Assembly: GCA_017435665.1 (NCBI GenBank)
Contig: JAFSEP010000031.1
Coordinates: 1 to 44,803 of the forward strand
Source of the DNA: Clostridia bacterium
GTDB lineage: Bacteria; Bacillota; Clostridia; Oscillospirales; Acutalibacteraceae
Reading direction: 5' to 3'
Length of the DNA stretch: 44,803 bases
This document shows positions 15,764-23,463 of the stretch, in pieces. Position numbers and translations under genes: made by a program. Within the stretch, counting starts at the first letter, position 1, and each line of letters opens with the position of its first letter. A model generated the notes under the pieces. The model saw only the letters and a program-made list of their open reading frames with translations, was not told where the DNA came from and did not search any database.

Positions 15764-15911
15764 ATTTTAACGCTCCTTTAGCAACAAATGAATATAAAAA
15801 CACAGATATATATAATCATAAAACTTTGACAATAAAGTGAATTTGTGATGAATAAAACGGAGCTTACAACTAATACTAAAGACAAAAATGCAAAAGGAGA
15901 GCATATAAATT

Positions 15912-16349
15912 ATGGTTGAATCAGATACAATAAAGCTCCTTCGTGAGTGCAACGCAGGGGTCAAAATGGGTGTAAGCAGTATTGAGGAGGTTCTGCCCAA
16001 GGTGAAGAACGAAAAGCTCAAGGAGCTTCTTCTTGATAACAAGCTCAAGCACGAGGATATCGGTGGTCGCACAAGTCAGATTCTTCTCGACTATTCGGAC
16101 GAAGGCAAGGAGCCTAATCCTATGGCAAAGGGTATGTCCTGGATAAAGACAAATTTCAAGACCGCCATGGCTGACGATATTGACAAAACCGTCGCCAAGC
16201 TCATTACCGAGGGCTGTGATATGGGTGTCAATTCTCTTTGCGAATATCTTAACAAATATAAGGCAGCAGAAGAAAAGGTCAAGGACCTGACAAAGGAGCT
16301 TGTCCGTCTTGAAGAGGATTTAACTCATTCACTCAGGGAGTTTTTATAA
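15912..16349 (+). CDS. Ferritin-like four-helix-bundle protein (DUF2383-like)
   Basis: A 145-residue all-helical protein. The repeated pattern LLRECNAGVKMGVSSIEEVL in the first half and LITEGCDMGVNSLCEYL in the second half shows an internal twofold repeat of helix pairs, as in DUF2383-type four-helix bundles. A conserved His-Glu pair (KHEDIG) and paired Cys/Met residues are visible. The function is unknown; relatives occur in sporulating Clostridia. AAAGGAG precedes the ATG. It is monocistronic with a terminator directly behind it. Confidence 0.75.
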   Translation: MVESDTIKLLRECNAGVKMGVSSIEEVLPKVKNEKLKELLLDNKLKHEDIGGRTSQILLDYSDEGKEPNPMAKGMSWIKTNFKTAMADDIDKTVAKLITEGCDMGVNSLCEYLNKYKAAEEKVKDLTKELVRLEEDLTHSLREFL

Positions 16350-16351
16350 TG

Positions 16352-16390
16352 CTTAACAGGCAGACGGTCACAGACCGTCTGCCTGTTAAG
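16352..16390 (+). terminator. Long perfect terminator hairpin
   Basis: A perfect 18-bp stem (16352-16369 with 16373-16390) and a 3-nt loop, directly after the stop codon at 16349. The T tract behind it is short (TTT). Confidence 0.75.
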
Positions 16391-16391
16391 T

Positions 16392-16721
16392 TTATCCGTG
16401 CGGCTCCGCCGCACGCCGCCCACGACTGCGGGCGGCCTCCGCCAGCTCAATCACATTATTCACAGGAGCAAAAATCACCGGTTTTGCCTTTTCTATTATA
16501 TATATGAATTTCTTCGGCACAAAATGAATCACCTTTCCCGCAGCATTGATAACCACATTTTCCTCGGAGGAATACACCCTGACCGTTGAATAGGTTGCGT
16601 TGAAAACCGTTTCCTCAGTCTGCTGCTTGGCAGTAAGAAAGCCCGTCACCGCAAGAAGCGCACAAAGCGAAGCTATACATATAAGGCAGTATACCCTGAA
16701 AAGCTTATAGTTTTTTGTCAT
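16392..16721 (-). CDS. Small membrane protein behind spoIIP
   Basis: A 109-residue protein with one N-terminal membrane helix (about 8-30) and a short extracytoplasmic region rich in beta-like segments (VFNATYSTVRVYSSEENVVI, then VIHFVPKKFIYII). I do not recognise the family. AAAGGA lies 9 nt before the ATG and the gap to spoIIP is 21 bp, so it is the third gene of a gpr-spoIIP operon and may be a sporulation protein. The last 15 residues (AARSRGRRAAEPHG) are encoded by two GC-rich palindromes and differ sharply in composition from the rest. Confidence 0.6.
   Translation of the reverse strand: MTKNYKLFRVYCLICIASLCALLAVTGFLTAKQQTEETVFNATYSTVRVYSSEENVVINAAGKVIHFVPKKFIYIIEKAKPVIFAPVNNVIELAEAARSRGRRAAEPHG
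16398..16436. repeat. Tandem GC-rich palindromes (REP-like)
   Basis: Two adjacent perfect hairpins: GTGCGGC-TCC-GCCGCAC (16398-16414) and GCCGCCC, an 8-nt loop, GGGCGGC (16415-16436). They are far richer in G+C than their surroundings and overlap the 3' end of the gene at 16392-16721. Confidence 0.65.
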
Positions 16722-16742
16722 AAGACTTCATCCTTTTCTGTG

Positions 16743-17906
16743 TTATGTATCCTTCGTATAGTTTTTCATAAGGTCGGCAAGAGCTACTCCCATACACTTA
16801 CCCGCATATACAGCCTCCTCCAGAGTATTTGCGTCACTACCCATTTCAAGAAGAACGGAGCAATGGCTCATATCCATATTGTATTTCCTGGGGCTGAAAT
16901 AAAGCGGTCTGGTTATACCCTCAAAGTTTTCTTCGAGCTTATCCTGAAGCTGAACGGCAAAGGTCAGATTCTGTTTCCAATCGTCAAAGCCGGTTATACC
17001 GTTACCGCTTTCCTGACAGCCGCTTATAATCATTATCTGAGCACACTTCTTTCCGTCAATCTCACATACGGGCTTGATTTTTGTTCCGTCGTTCAGCTCA
17101 ATGGCATCTCTGTGCACGTCAAGCACAATCTGTATTTCGGGATGCTCTTCAAGGTGCTTACTAACCGCCTCCCTTGATCTTGTGTATGCGCCGTTATATT
17201 TATAATCGTATATGGTTGTATCGTGTATTACCGTATAGCCTGCCTTTTCAAGCTCCTCCTTTATTGCGGTACCCACCCTGACCGTATTGAGAGAGGGGTC
17301 GTTGCTTCTCGGCTTGAAATCCTCAGAATAGAAGCCTCTGTCCGTAATCTGATAGGTTTCTGTGGTATGCGTATGAAAAATCAGCACGGCAGGCTTGCTT
17401 TTATCCGTAATATTCATATCAGCCTTTTCACTCAGCAGCTTTTTTATGTTTATACCCGTATCATTTACGTTTTTCACACGTACACGCCCGTATGAATCCG
17501 TGACGCCTGAGCTTTTATAGGTCTGTTCGCTTATTTTGCCTGCTTTTTTGCCGCCTTCGTCAGCCTCGACATAGCTTTTCATCACCTGTTTTATATCTTC
17601 GGGTGTTGCCGTAAACAAAGAGTCATCCTGACTATCGGACTCAGAAGGCTCCGTTTCAGGCACCTGCGTAACGTCGGCATCAGTGCTTGTCTGCTCCGTT
17701 GCTTCGGGTACAGCTGAGCTTACTTCTTCACCGGGGCTGAAATCTGCCCCCGTAGGCAATACGGAGGAGGCACTCATAAGCGTAACCTTCCCCAATATTT
17801 CCGTACACCACCCGGTATTAATTGAAAATACGCACACAGTCAAAGAAAAGAATATCAATGATATTATAAGTCTCAGGTTTGAATCCTTAATCGGTCTGCC
17901 CTTCAT
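16743..17906 (-). CDS. spoIIP: Stage II sporulation protein P
   Basis: A cell-wall amidase (and endopeptidase in some species) that works with SpoIID and SpoIIM to thin septal peptidoglycan during engulfment. 387 residues: an N-terminal membrane helix (about 13-33), a Ser/Thr/Glu-rich linker, then the SpoIIP domain with the zinc-binding HTHTTETY motif and the later LDVHRDAI segment. The start MKGRPIK at 17906 is chosen because AGGAGG lies 7 nt upstream; the earlier in-frame ATG would place the ribosome site inside the gene. It follows gpr on the same strand, the conserved order in spore formers. Confidence 0.95.
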   Translation of the reverse strand: MKGRPIKDSNLRLIISLIFFSLTVCVFSINTGWCTEILGKVTLMSASSVLPTGADFSPGEEVSSAVPEATEQTSTDADVTQVPETEPSESDSQDDSLFTATPEDIKQVMKSYVEADEGGKKAGKISEQTYKSSGVTDSYGRVRVKNVNDTGINIKKLLSEKADMNITDKSKPAVLIFHTHTTETYQITDRGFYSEDFKPRSNDPSLNTVRVGTAIKEELEKAGYTVIHDTTIYDYKYNGAYTRSREAVSKHLEEHPEIQIVLDVHRDAIELNDGTKIKPVCEIDGKKCAQIMIISGCQESGNGITGFDDWKQNLTFAVQLQDKLEENFEGITRPLYFSPRKYNMDMSHCSVLLEMGSDANTLEEAVYAGKCMGVALADLMKNYTKDT

Positions 17907-17976
17907 TGTCTGTCCTCCTGCTTTCACACATATATATTAAATGTATGATCAGAGACACCCCGATAGAACAGTAAAT

Positions 17977-18867
17977 TCATCCGACAATCGCCAGAATATC
18001 CTTGGGATCCGTATGCTTCTGCAAAGCGCAGTTTATTCCCATAGCCACTAACAGAGCTGCCCTTTGAACCATAAGGTCAACCTCCTCGGGCGTAACAATT
18101 ACCCCCTGACCGAAGGGTCTGAGGATATCCTCTGTAACACGGCTTTCATCAACACCTGCCTTTTCCATTATATCGTAAGCCAGCGTGGCACCGTCAACAA
18201 CAGTAGGTACACCTATTGAAATAACGGGAACGCCAAGAGTTTCGCTGTTCAGTGCTGACCTTGCATTACCTACCCCCGAGCCGGGAGTAATACCCGAAGA
18301 AGACATCTGTACCGTTGTGCCGAGCCTTTCAAGCCGTCTTGCCGCAAGAGCATCCACGGCAATCACAGCCGAGGGCTTTATCTGCCTGACAATGCTCTTC
18401 GCAATCTCTCCCGACTCAATTCCCGTTTTGCCCAGAACACCAGTAGCAACGGCAGCCACCCTGCGCATACCCTCAAATCCGATGCTTTTCTGCAGCTCCT
18501 CATCAATGTGCCTCGTGGCAAGCACCGACTTTACAACAAGAGGCCCGAAGGCATCAGGAGTGATGCTGTCATTTCCGAGGCCGATAACAAGCACCGTCCC
18601 CTCATCGGGAAGAAGCCTTTCGATGTGATTACTTATAACCTCAAGCTGAGAGGAAAACAGATCGGTCATACGTGTAAACGGTGTCACCTCAAGGGTAATA
18701 TACTCGCCCGGCGGCTTCCCCAGAGCTTTGCTTCCCCGTTCGTCTGTCACCCTTATTTCCGTCACCTTAACCCCTTTTTCCTCGTATTCCTTCAAAATCA
18801 CACCGTCGATATAGTCAGAACCTACAATTTCACGTCTTTCAACGGCTAAATCTGTGCGTAAATTCAC
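17977..18867 (-). CDS. gpr: Germination protease GPR
   Basis: Aspartic-type protease that degrades small acid-soluble spore proteins at germination. The 296 residues contain the family blocks VIGLGNDSITPDAFGP, ATGVLGKTGIESGEI, VDALAARRLERLGTTVQ, SGITPGSGVGNARSALN and VPTVVDGATLAYD. A GTG start is inferred because an in-frame TAG lies five codons upstream and no ATG exists between. The propeptide is therefore only MNLRTD before the conserved cleavage point in RTD-LAVE. It lacks the long insertion of Bacillus GPR. A weak forespore-sigma-like site, GGATA (18936-18940) with CAATAATA 16 bp downstream, is visible. Divergent from rpsT, as in other Firmicutes. Confidence 0.95.
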   Translation of the reverse strand: MNLRTDLAVERREIVGSDYIDGVILKEYEEKGVKVTEIRVTDERGSKALGKPPGEYITLEVTPFTRMTDLFSSQLEVISNHIERLLPDEGTVLVIGLGNDSITPDAFGPLVVKSVLATRHIDEELQKSIGFEGMRRVAAVATGVLGKTGIESGEIAKSIVRQIKPSAVIAVDALAARRLERLGTTVQMSSSGITPGSGVGNARSALNSETLGVPVISIGVPTVVDGATLAYDIMEKAGVDESRVTEDILRPFGQGVIVTPEEVDLMVQRAALLVAMGINCALQKHTDPKDILAIVG

Positions 18868-18956
18868 AAAATCATCACTTTTCTATTGCAAAATTCAATT
18901 TTTTATAGTAATATTATTGACGCTGAAAAAAAGTATATCCATTTATAAAAAATATC

Positions 18957-18985
18957 TTGCAATTTTCAGTTAAAGATGTTAGAAT
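18957..18985 (+). promoter_or_regulatory. Promoter of rpsT
   Basis: TTGCAA (18957-18962), a 17-bp spacer and TAGAAT (18980-18985), 40 bp before the rpsT start. Confidence 0.7.
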
Positions 18986-19025
18986 ATACGATGCATGACA
19001 ACAATTTTCGAAGGAGGTGCTATAA

Positions 19026-19286
19026 ATGCCGAATATCAAGTCAGCCAAGAAGCGTGTTTTAGTTAATGCAACAAAGCAGGCTCGTAATAAGTCAAGAAAC
19101 TCAGCACTCAAGACAGCTTTAAAGAAGGCTAACGCTGCAATCGACGCAGGCGCAGAGAACAAGGAAGAATTAGTAAAGGTTGCTATCAAGAAGCTCGATC
19201 AGGCTTCAGCAAAGGGTTTACTTCACAAGAACAACGTAGCAAGAAAGAAGTCAGCTCTCGTAACAAAGCTCAACGCTTCAAAGTAA
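19026..19286 (+). CDS. rpsT: 30S ribosomal protein S20
   Basis: An 86-residue, Lys/Ala/Arg-rich helical protein with the S20 pattern (MPNIKSAKKRVLVNATKQAR ... HKNNVARKKSALVTKLN). It binds 16S rRNA early in 30S assembly. AAGGAGG precedes the ATG. Monocistronic with its own promoter and terminator. Confidence 0.98.
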   Translation: MPNIKSAKKRVLVNATKQARNKSRNSALKTALKKANAAIDAGAENKEELVKVAIKKLDQASAKGLLHKNNVARKKSALVTKLNASK

Positions 19287-19312
19287 TCAGTACTTACTCA
19301 AATTTGTATTTT

Positions 19313-19338
19313 AAAGCTCTGCCTCTGCAGAGCTTTTT
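19313..19338 (+). terminator. Terminator of rpsT
   Basis: A perfect 10-bp stem AAAGCTCTGC/GCAGAGCTTT with a 4-nt loop, ending in T5. Confidence 0.9.
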
Positions 19339-19377
19339 AATTTGTATGAATTTCAAGGAAAAAGTTTTAAAAAAGGC

Positions 19378-19406
19378 TTGACCTGAGATTGATATTGTGA
19401 TAGAAT
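19378..19406 (+). promoter_or_regulatory. Promoter of the rpmG-secE-nusG-rplKA operon
   Basis: TTGACC (19378-19383), 17 bp, TAGAAT (19401-19406). The transcript would start near 19413, giving a leader of about 130 nt. Confidence 0.75.
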
Positions 19407-19413
19407 AGCCGTA

Positions 19414-19516
19414 CCTCTGTTAGAGGGCTTTATTTTTGTGCCCTGAAAAAGTCAGAGGGAGGCCTAAAAAATTGCTTTGACCGTGTGATCCTTGTTGCAT
19501 ACGACCAAAGCGCAAT
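19414..19516 (+). promoter_or_regulatory. Structured leader before rpmG
   Basis: Two nested structures. First, CCTCTG (19414-19419) pairs with CAGAGG (19453-19458) around an inner AGGGC/GCCCT helix (19424-19428, 19440-19444). Second, ATTGC-TTTG (19471-19479) pairs with CAAA-GC-GCAAT (19506-19516) around an inner GTGTG/CATAC helix. No T-box or known riboswitch motif was recognised. Confidence 0.5.
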
Positions 19517-19542
19517 TATCCGTTAAAAATGGAGGTGCCGTC

Positions 19543-19692
19543 ATGAGAGTTAAGATTACATTAGCTTGTACAGAATGCAAGCAGCGTAACTACAACACAA
19601 TGAAAAACAAGAAGAACAATCCCGACAGGCTGGAGATGAACAAGTATTGCAGATTCTGCAAGAAGCATACTCTCCACAGAGAAACAAAGTAA
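19543..19692 (+). CDS. rpmG: 50S ribosomal protein L33 (zinc-ribbon form)
   Basis: A 49-residue zinc-ribbon protein with two CxxC pairs (CTEC and CRFC) and the typical ending [15 protein letters not shown]. This is the zinc-binding paralogue, placed before secE as in most Firmicutes. The start at 19543 follows GGAGGTG; the longer frame begins inside the RNA leader. Confidence 0.97.
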   Translation: MRVKITLACTECKQRNYNTMKNKKNNPDRLEMNKYCRFCKKHTLHRETK

Positions 19693-19708
19693 TCGGGAGG
19701 TAACAGAA

Positions 19709-20194
19709 ATGGCTGAAGAAAAAAAGAATGTTACCGGTAAGGTTGAACAGGCCACAACCGATACCAAAAAGGCTGCTGCTGAAAAAGTAGCAAAGGCAGC
19801 TAAGGGTGACAAAAACAACAAGCCAAACATCTCAGTTCGTATGAAGAAGGGCGCAGCTAAGGCTAAGAACTCAACTGTTAAATTCTTCAAAGACTTCAAG
19901 GGTGAATCAAAGAAGATTGTATGGCCTGATGCCAAAACAGTCTTAAAGAACACAGGTATTGTACTCCTCGTTGTTGCAGTAATAGCACTCATCGTGTTTG
20001 CTATCGACGGTGGATTAGCTTTCATCATTGAAGGTCTTCAGAAACTCGCCACAGGTTCAACAGAAACCACAACAGCTGTTTCAAATGCAGTTTCAACAAC
20101 AACAGCATCAACAACAGCAGCTTCAACTACCACAACAACAGCAGACACAACAGTTGCAGGTATGATCGGTTTCTTCAGTAATCTTATAGGCTGA
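19709..20194 (+). CDS. secE: Preprotein translocase subunit SecE with Thr-rich tail
   Basis: Essential small subunit of the SecYEG channel. The conserved core is at about 58-108: the amphipathic FFKDFKGESKKIVWPDAKTV helix followed by one membrane helix (GIVLLVVAVIALIVFAI). At 161 residues it is far longer than minimal SecE (about 60-65 residues). A Lys/Ala-rich cytosolic N-terminus of about 55 residues precedes the core, and a Thr/Ser/Ala-rich segment (about 114-150) plus a hydrophobic end (VAGMIGFFSNLIG) follows the membrane helix, on the outside. GGGAGG precedes the ATG; nusG follows by 17 bp. Confidence 0.93.
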   Translation: MAEEKKNVTGKVEQATTDTKKAAAEKVAKAAKGDKNNKPNISVRMKKGAAKAKNSTVKFFKDFKGESKKIVWPDAKTVLKNTGIVLLVVAVIALIVFAIDGGLAFIIEGLQKLATGSTETTTAVSNAVSTTTASTTAASTTTTTADTTVAGMIGFFSNLIG

Positions 20195-20211
20195 GATCAG
20201 GAGGTGTAAAA

Positions 20212-20781
20212 ATGGCTGATAACACCAGATGGTTCGTTATCCACACCTACTCGGGCTATGAAAACAAGGTAGCCTCAAACATCCTTACGGTGGTTGAAAA
20301 CCGTAAGATGCAGGATCAGATTTTAGAGGTAAGAATACCCACTGAAATCGTGACCGAAATCAAAGATGAAAAAAAGCGTGAGGTTGAGCGCAAAATATTC
20401 CCCGGCTATGTTATGATAAGACTTGCCTGTGTTTATAAGAAGCGCAGCGAGTTTGAGGAAGAAGAACTCACCATGACCGATGAAGCATGGTATGTTATCA
20501 GAAACACCCGTGGAGTAACGGGCTTTGTAGGCCCGGGAAGCAAACCCGTTCCCCTTTCCGAAGAAGAGGTTATTGCCCTCGGAATTGAAAAGAGAACGAT
20601 TGAGGTTGACTATAATGTAGGTGACCTCGTAAACATTTTAAGCGGTCCGTTCGACGGATTCAGCGGCGTTGTAAGCTCTATCGACTTAACAAAGGAAATC
20701 GTTGTTGTTATGATTTCAATGCTCGGCAGAGAAACACCCGTAGAGCTTCAGCTTAACCAAGTTGAAGTGGCTATCGACTGA
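20212..20781 (+). CDS. nusG: Transcription termination/antitermination protein NusG
   Basis: A 189-residue RNA-polymerase-binding factor. The NGN domain (RWFVIHTYSGYENKVA at the start, IFPGYVMIRL near 62, FVGPGSKPVPLS near 105) is followed by the KOW domain (VGDLVNILSGPFDGFSGVV near 135). It is of normal length, in the standard secE-nusG-rplK order. Confidence 0.97.
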   Translation: MADNTRWFVIHTYSGYENKVASNILTVVENRKMQDQILEVRIPTEIVTEIKDEKKREVERKIFPGYVMIRLACVYKKRSEFEEEELTMTDEAWYVIRNTRGVTGFVGPGSKPVPLSEEEVIALGIEKRTIEVDYNVGDLVNILSGPFDGFSGVVSSIDLTKEIVVVMISMLGRETPVELQLNQVEVAID

Positions 20782-20800
20782 TAGCAAAACAAACCTATGA

Positions 20801-20857
20801 TAATTTGCAGTGAAAACTGCTGAATTATGATGAGAGACTGAAAGTCTCTGTGGGAGA
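20801..20857 (+). promoter_or_regulatory. Putative L1-binding leader before rplK
   Basis: A GCAGT-GAAA-ACTGC hairpin extended by TAATT/AATTA (20801-20827) is followed by a second hairpin AGAGACT-GAA-AGTCTCT (20833-20849) flanked by GATGA on the 5' side and GTGGGAG on the 3' side. That arrangement matches the ribosomal protein L1 recognition site known from 23S rRNA and L11-L1 operon mRNAs, so autoregulation by L1 is likely. Confidence 0.65.
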
Positions 20858-20915
20858 CATTGAAAATCATTTAAGCAATGTCGCCATCAACCACATATTT
20901 TGGAGGTGCAAAGAA

Positions 20916-21341
20916 ATGGCTCAAAAGGTTGTAGGTTTTATTAAGCTCCAGATTCCTGCAGGTAAGGCTACTCCGGCACCGCCTGTTGGTCCTGCTTTAG
21001 GTCAGCACGGTGTTAACATTATGGCTTTCACAAAGGAATTCAATGAGCGCACTAAGAATGACGCCGGTCTTATTATCCCGGTTGTTATCACAGTTTATGC
21101 CGACCGTTCATTCTCATTCATCACAAAGACACCGCCCGCTGCTGTTCTTATCAAGAAGGCTTGCGGCATCGAAAGCGGTTCAGGTGTGCCGAACAAGACT
21201 AAGGTCGCAACAATTACCGGTGAGCAGATTAGAAAAATCGCAGAGCAAAAAATGCCTGACTTAAATGCAGCAAGCATCGAGACAGCTATGAGTATGATAG
21301 CTGGTACAGCTCGCAGCATGGGCGTTGTTGTCGCTGACTAA
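20916..21341 (+). CDS. rplK: 50S ribosomal protein L11
   Basis: A 141-residue L11 of normal length ([53 protein letters not shown]). It binds the GTPase-associated region of 23S rRNA. The start MAQKVVG at 20916 follows GGAGGTG; the longer upstream frame crosses the L1-binding leader and is not used. Confidence 0.98.
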   Translation: MAQKVVGFIKLQIPAGKATPAPPVGPALGQHGVNIMAFTKEFNERTKNDAGLIIPVVITVYADRSFSFITKTPPAAVLIKKACGIESGSGVPNKTKVATITGEQIRKIAEQKMPDLNAASIETAMSMIAGTARSMGVVVAD

Positions 21342-21399
21342 TGCTTCCGGGTGGGAGGAAAAATCCGATTATACCACTCTACAGGAGGAATTTAAAGTT

Positions 21400-22113
21400 A
21401 TGAAACACGGAAAGAAATATGTTGACAGCGCAAAGCTCGTTGACAGAACAATGCTTTATGATCCTGCGGAAGCTCTCGATTTAACAGTTAAGACTGCTAC
21501 CGCAAAGTTTGACGAAACAGTAGAAGCTCACATCCGCTTAGGTGTTGACTCACGTCACGCTGACCAGCAGGTTAGAGGCGCTGTTGTTTTACCCAACGGA
21601 ACAGGTAAGTCTGTTCGTGTTGTAGTTTTCGCTAAGGGCGATAACGCTAAGGCAGCTGAGGAAGCAGGCGCAGAATATGTAGGCGCTGAAGACCTCGTTG
21701 CAAAAATTCAGGGTGAAGGCTGGACAGACTTCGACGTTGCTATCGCTTCACCTGATATGATGGGTCTTGTTGGTCGTTTAGGTAAGGTCCTCGGTCCCCG
21801 TGGTCTTATGCCGTCACCCAAGGCAGGTACTGTTACTCCTAACGTTGCTCAGGCTGTTACAGAAGCTAAGGCAGGTAAGATTGAGTACCGTCTTGACAAG
21901 ACAAACATCATCCACTGCCCCATCGGCAAGGCTTCATTCGGCACAGAGAAGTTGCTTGAAAACTTCACAACTCTCCTCGATGCTGTTATCAAGGCTAAGC
22001 CCGCTGCAGCAAAGGGTCAGTACATCCGTTCATGCGTAGTTACATCAACAATGGGCCCCGGTGTTCGTATTAACCCGAACAAGGTTGGTTCAAGTGCAGC
22101 TGCTGCTGAATAA
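21400..22113 (+). CDS. rplA: 50S ribosomal protein L1
   Basis: A 237-residue L1 of normal length with the signature [20 protein letters not shown] and a conserved start [15 protein letters not shown]. It forms the mobile L1 stalk and is the likely repressor of this operon through the element at 20829-20857. AGGAGG precedes the ATG at 21400. Confidence 0.98.
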   Translation: MKHGKKYVDSAKLVDRTMLYDPAEALDLTVKTATAKFDETVEAHIRLGVDSRHADQQVRGAVVLPNGTGKSVRVVVFAKGDNAKAAEEAGAEYVGAEDLVAKIQGEGWTDFDVAIASPDMMGLVGRLGKVLGPRGLMPSPKAGTVTPNVAQAVTEAKAGKIEYRLDKTNIIHCPIGKASFGTEKLLENFTTLLDAVIKAKPAAAKGQYIRSCVVTSTMGPGVRINPNKVGSSAAAAE

Positions 22114-22134
22114 TTAATCCTCGGAAAAAAATAC

Positions 22135-22163
22135 TTGACATAGTTAATTCTATGTGGTATCAT
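22135..22163 (+). promoter_or_regulatory. Promoter of rplJ-rplL
   Basis: TTGACA (22135-22140), a 17-bp spacer ending in TGG, TATCAT (22158-22163). It lies 22 bp after the rplA stop and starts a separate rplJL transcript. Confidence 0.85.
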
Positions 22164-22170
22164 ATTTAAG

Positions 22171-22304
22171 CTGTCCATCCCTAAGACAGCAGGTGCAATG
22201 CTTAAAGGTACAAACCGCCTGCCGAGGAACGGAGCATACGATTTATCTTAAAGGATTAGTATGTTTACGCCTTTCTCGGTTAAACGGGAAAGGCGTTTTG
22301 TTTT
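22171..22304 (+). promoter_or_regulatory. L10 leader with attenuator-like hairpin
   Basis: The leader has the typical L10(L12)4-binding layout: CTGTCCATCCCTAAGACAG, then GCAGGTGCAATGC and ACCGCCTGCCGAGGAACGG. It ends in ACGCCTTTC/GAAAGGCGT (about 22267-22295) followed by TTTTGTTTT, which can act as an intrinsic terminator. L10-L12 feedback on transcription is the known role of this RNA family. Confidence 0.8.
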
Positions 22305-22354
22305 GCATCCAGGGAATGAGGCTCTGCCTCGTATTAATACAGGAGGTGAATGAT

Positions 22355-22966
22355 TTGCCCAGTCAGAAGGTTTTAGAACAGAAACAGCAAATCGTTGCTG
22401 ACTTAGTAGAAAGACTTAACTCAGCTTGCGCCGGTGTTATCGTCGACTACAGAGGTATCACAGTTGTTGACGACACAAAGCTTCGTAAGGAACTGCGTGA
22501 AGCAGGTGTTGAATACACAGTTGTTAAGAATACTCTCTTAAAGTTAGCTATTGAAAAGACTGAATTAAACGGTCTTGATGCTGTTCTCGAAGGCACAACA
22601 GCTATTGCAACAAGTGCTGATGACTATGTTGCAGCAGCTCGTATTCTCTGCAAGTATGCAGATTCAAACAAGAATTTCACAATCAAAAACGGTTTCCTTG
22701 ATAACGATGTTATCGATGTTGACAAGATCAACGGTCTTGCTAAACTTCCCTCAAGAGAAATCTTACTTGCTAACGTTCTCGGTGCTTTCAATGCTCCCAT
22801 CGCTGCTTTCGCAAGAGCTGTACAGGCTATTGTTGATAAGGGTGGCGTAGAAGCTACTGAAGCTCCCGCTGAAGAAGTAGCAGAAGCTCCGGCTGCTGAA
22901 GAGGCACCGGCAGAAGCTCCGGCAGCTGAAGAAGCAGCACCGGCAACAGAAGAAGCAGCTGAATAA
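22355..22966 (+). CDS. rplJ: 50S ribosomal protein L10 with acidic tail
   Basis: A 203-residue L10, which anchors L7/L12 dimers on the ribosomal stalk. The core (MPSQKVLEQKQQIVADLVER ... GVIVDYRGITV ... YTVVKNTLLKLA) is standard. The start is a TTG at 22355, 9 nt after AGGAGG. The last ~38 residues are almost only Glu, Ala and Pro, beyond the C-terminal helix that binds L12. This lengthens the protein by about 35 residues over the family norm. Confidence 0.97.
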   Translation: MPSQKVLEQKQQIVADLVERLNSACAGVIVDYRGITVVDDTKLRKELREAGVEYTVVKNTLLKLAIEKTELNGLDAVLEGTTAIATSADDYVAAARILCKYADSNKNFTIKNGFLDNDVIDVDKINGLAKLPSREILLANVLGAFNAPIAAFARAVQAIVDKGGVEATEAPAEEVAEAPAAEEAPAEAPAAEEAAPATEEAAE

Positions 22967-23027
22967 TTCAGAACTGCTGAAAAACTAAAATTTAATTTAA
23001 ACGATTTACAATTGGAGGTAAATTATC

Positions 23028-23405
23028 ATGGCATCAGAAAAGATTACTGCTATTATTGAAGAATTAAAGGTTCTCACAGTTCTTGAACTCTCAGAACTCG
23101 TACACGCTGTTGAAGAAGAATTCGGCGTATCAGCTGCAGCAGCAGTTGTAGCAGCTGGCCCCGTTGCAGATGCAGGCGCAGCTGCTGAAGAAAAGACAGA
23201 ATTCGACCTCGAACTCACAGAGGTTGGCGCAGAAAAGATCAAGGTTATCAAGGTTGTTCGTGAAATCACAGGTCTTGGTCTTGCAGATGCTAAGGCAGCT
23301 GTTGACGGCGCTCCCAAGGTACTCAAGGAAGCAATGTCAAAGGAAGATGCAGAAGCTGCAAAGGCAAAGCTCGAAGAAGTTGGCGCAAAGGTTACTCTCA
23401 AGTAA
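23028..23405 (+). CDS. rplL: 50S ribosomal protein L7/L12
   Basis: A 125-residue L7/L12: N-terminal dimer domain, Ala-rich hinge ([20 protein letters not shown]) and C-terminal factor-binding domain ([27 protein letters not shown]). Normal length. In many bacteria rpoB follows; here the hairpin array follows instead. Confidence 0.98.
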   Translation: MASEKITAIIEELKVLTVLELSELVHAVEEEFGVSAAAAVVAAGPVADAGAAAEEKTEFDLELTEVGAEKIKVIKVVREITGLGLADAKAAVDGAPKVLKEAMSKEDAEAAKAKLEEVGAKVTLK

Positions 23406-23426
23406 TTTATTCACATCTGAAACTAT

Positions 23427-23463
23427 GGCGTTGTGTTTGCAAGAACACAACGCCAGTTTTATT
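23427..23463 (+). terminator. Terminator of rplJ-rplL
   Basis: A perfect 11-bp stem GGCGTTGTGTT/AACACAACGCC with a 6-nt loop, then AGTTTTATT. The T-rich stretch is also the first 9-mer of the repeat array. Confidence 0.8.

Noticed and set aside
19471-19516. tRNA-like gene before rpmG
   Set aside because: The stem-loop is single and has no T arm, anticodon arm or CCA end. It fits an mRNA leader instead.
19413-19542. T-box riboswitch
   Set aside because: No T-box core sequence (AGGGTGGNACCGCG type) is present, and the downstream genes are not amino-acid related.
20850-20915. Longer N-terminus of L11
   Set aside because: It would translate across the L1-binding leader; GGAGGTG fixes the start at 20916.
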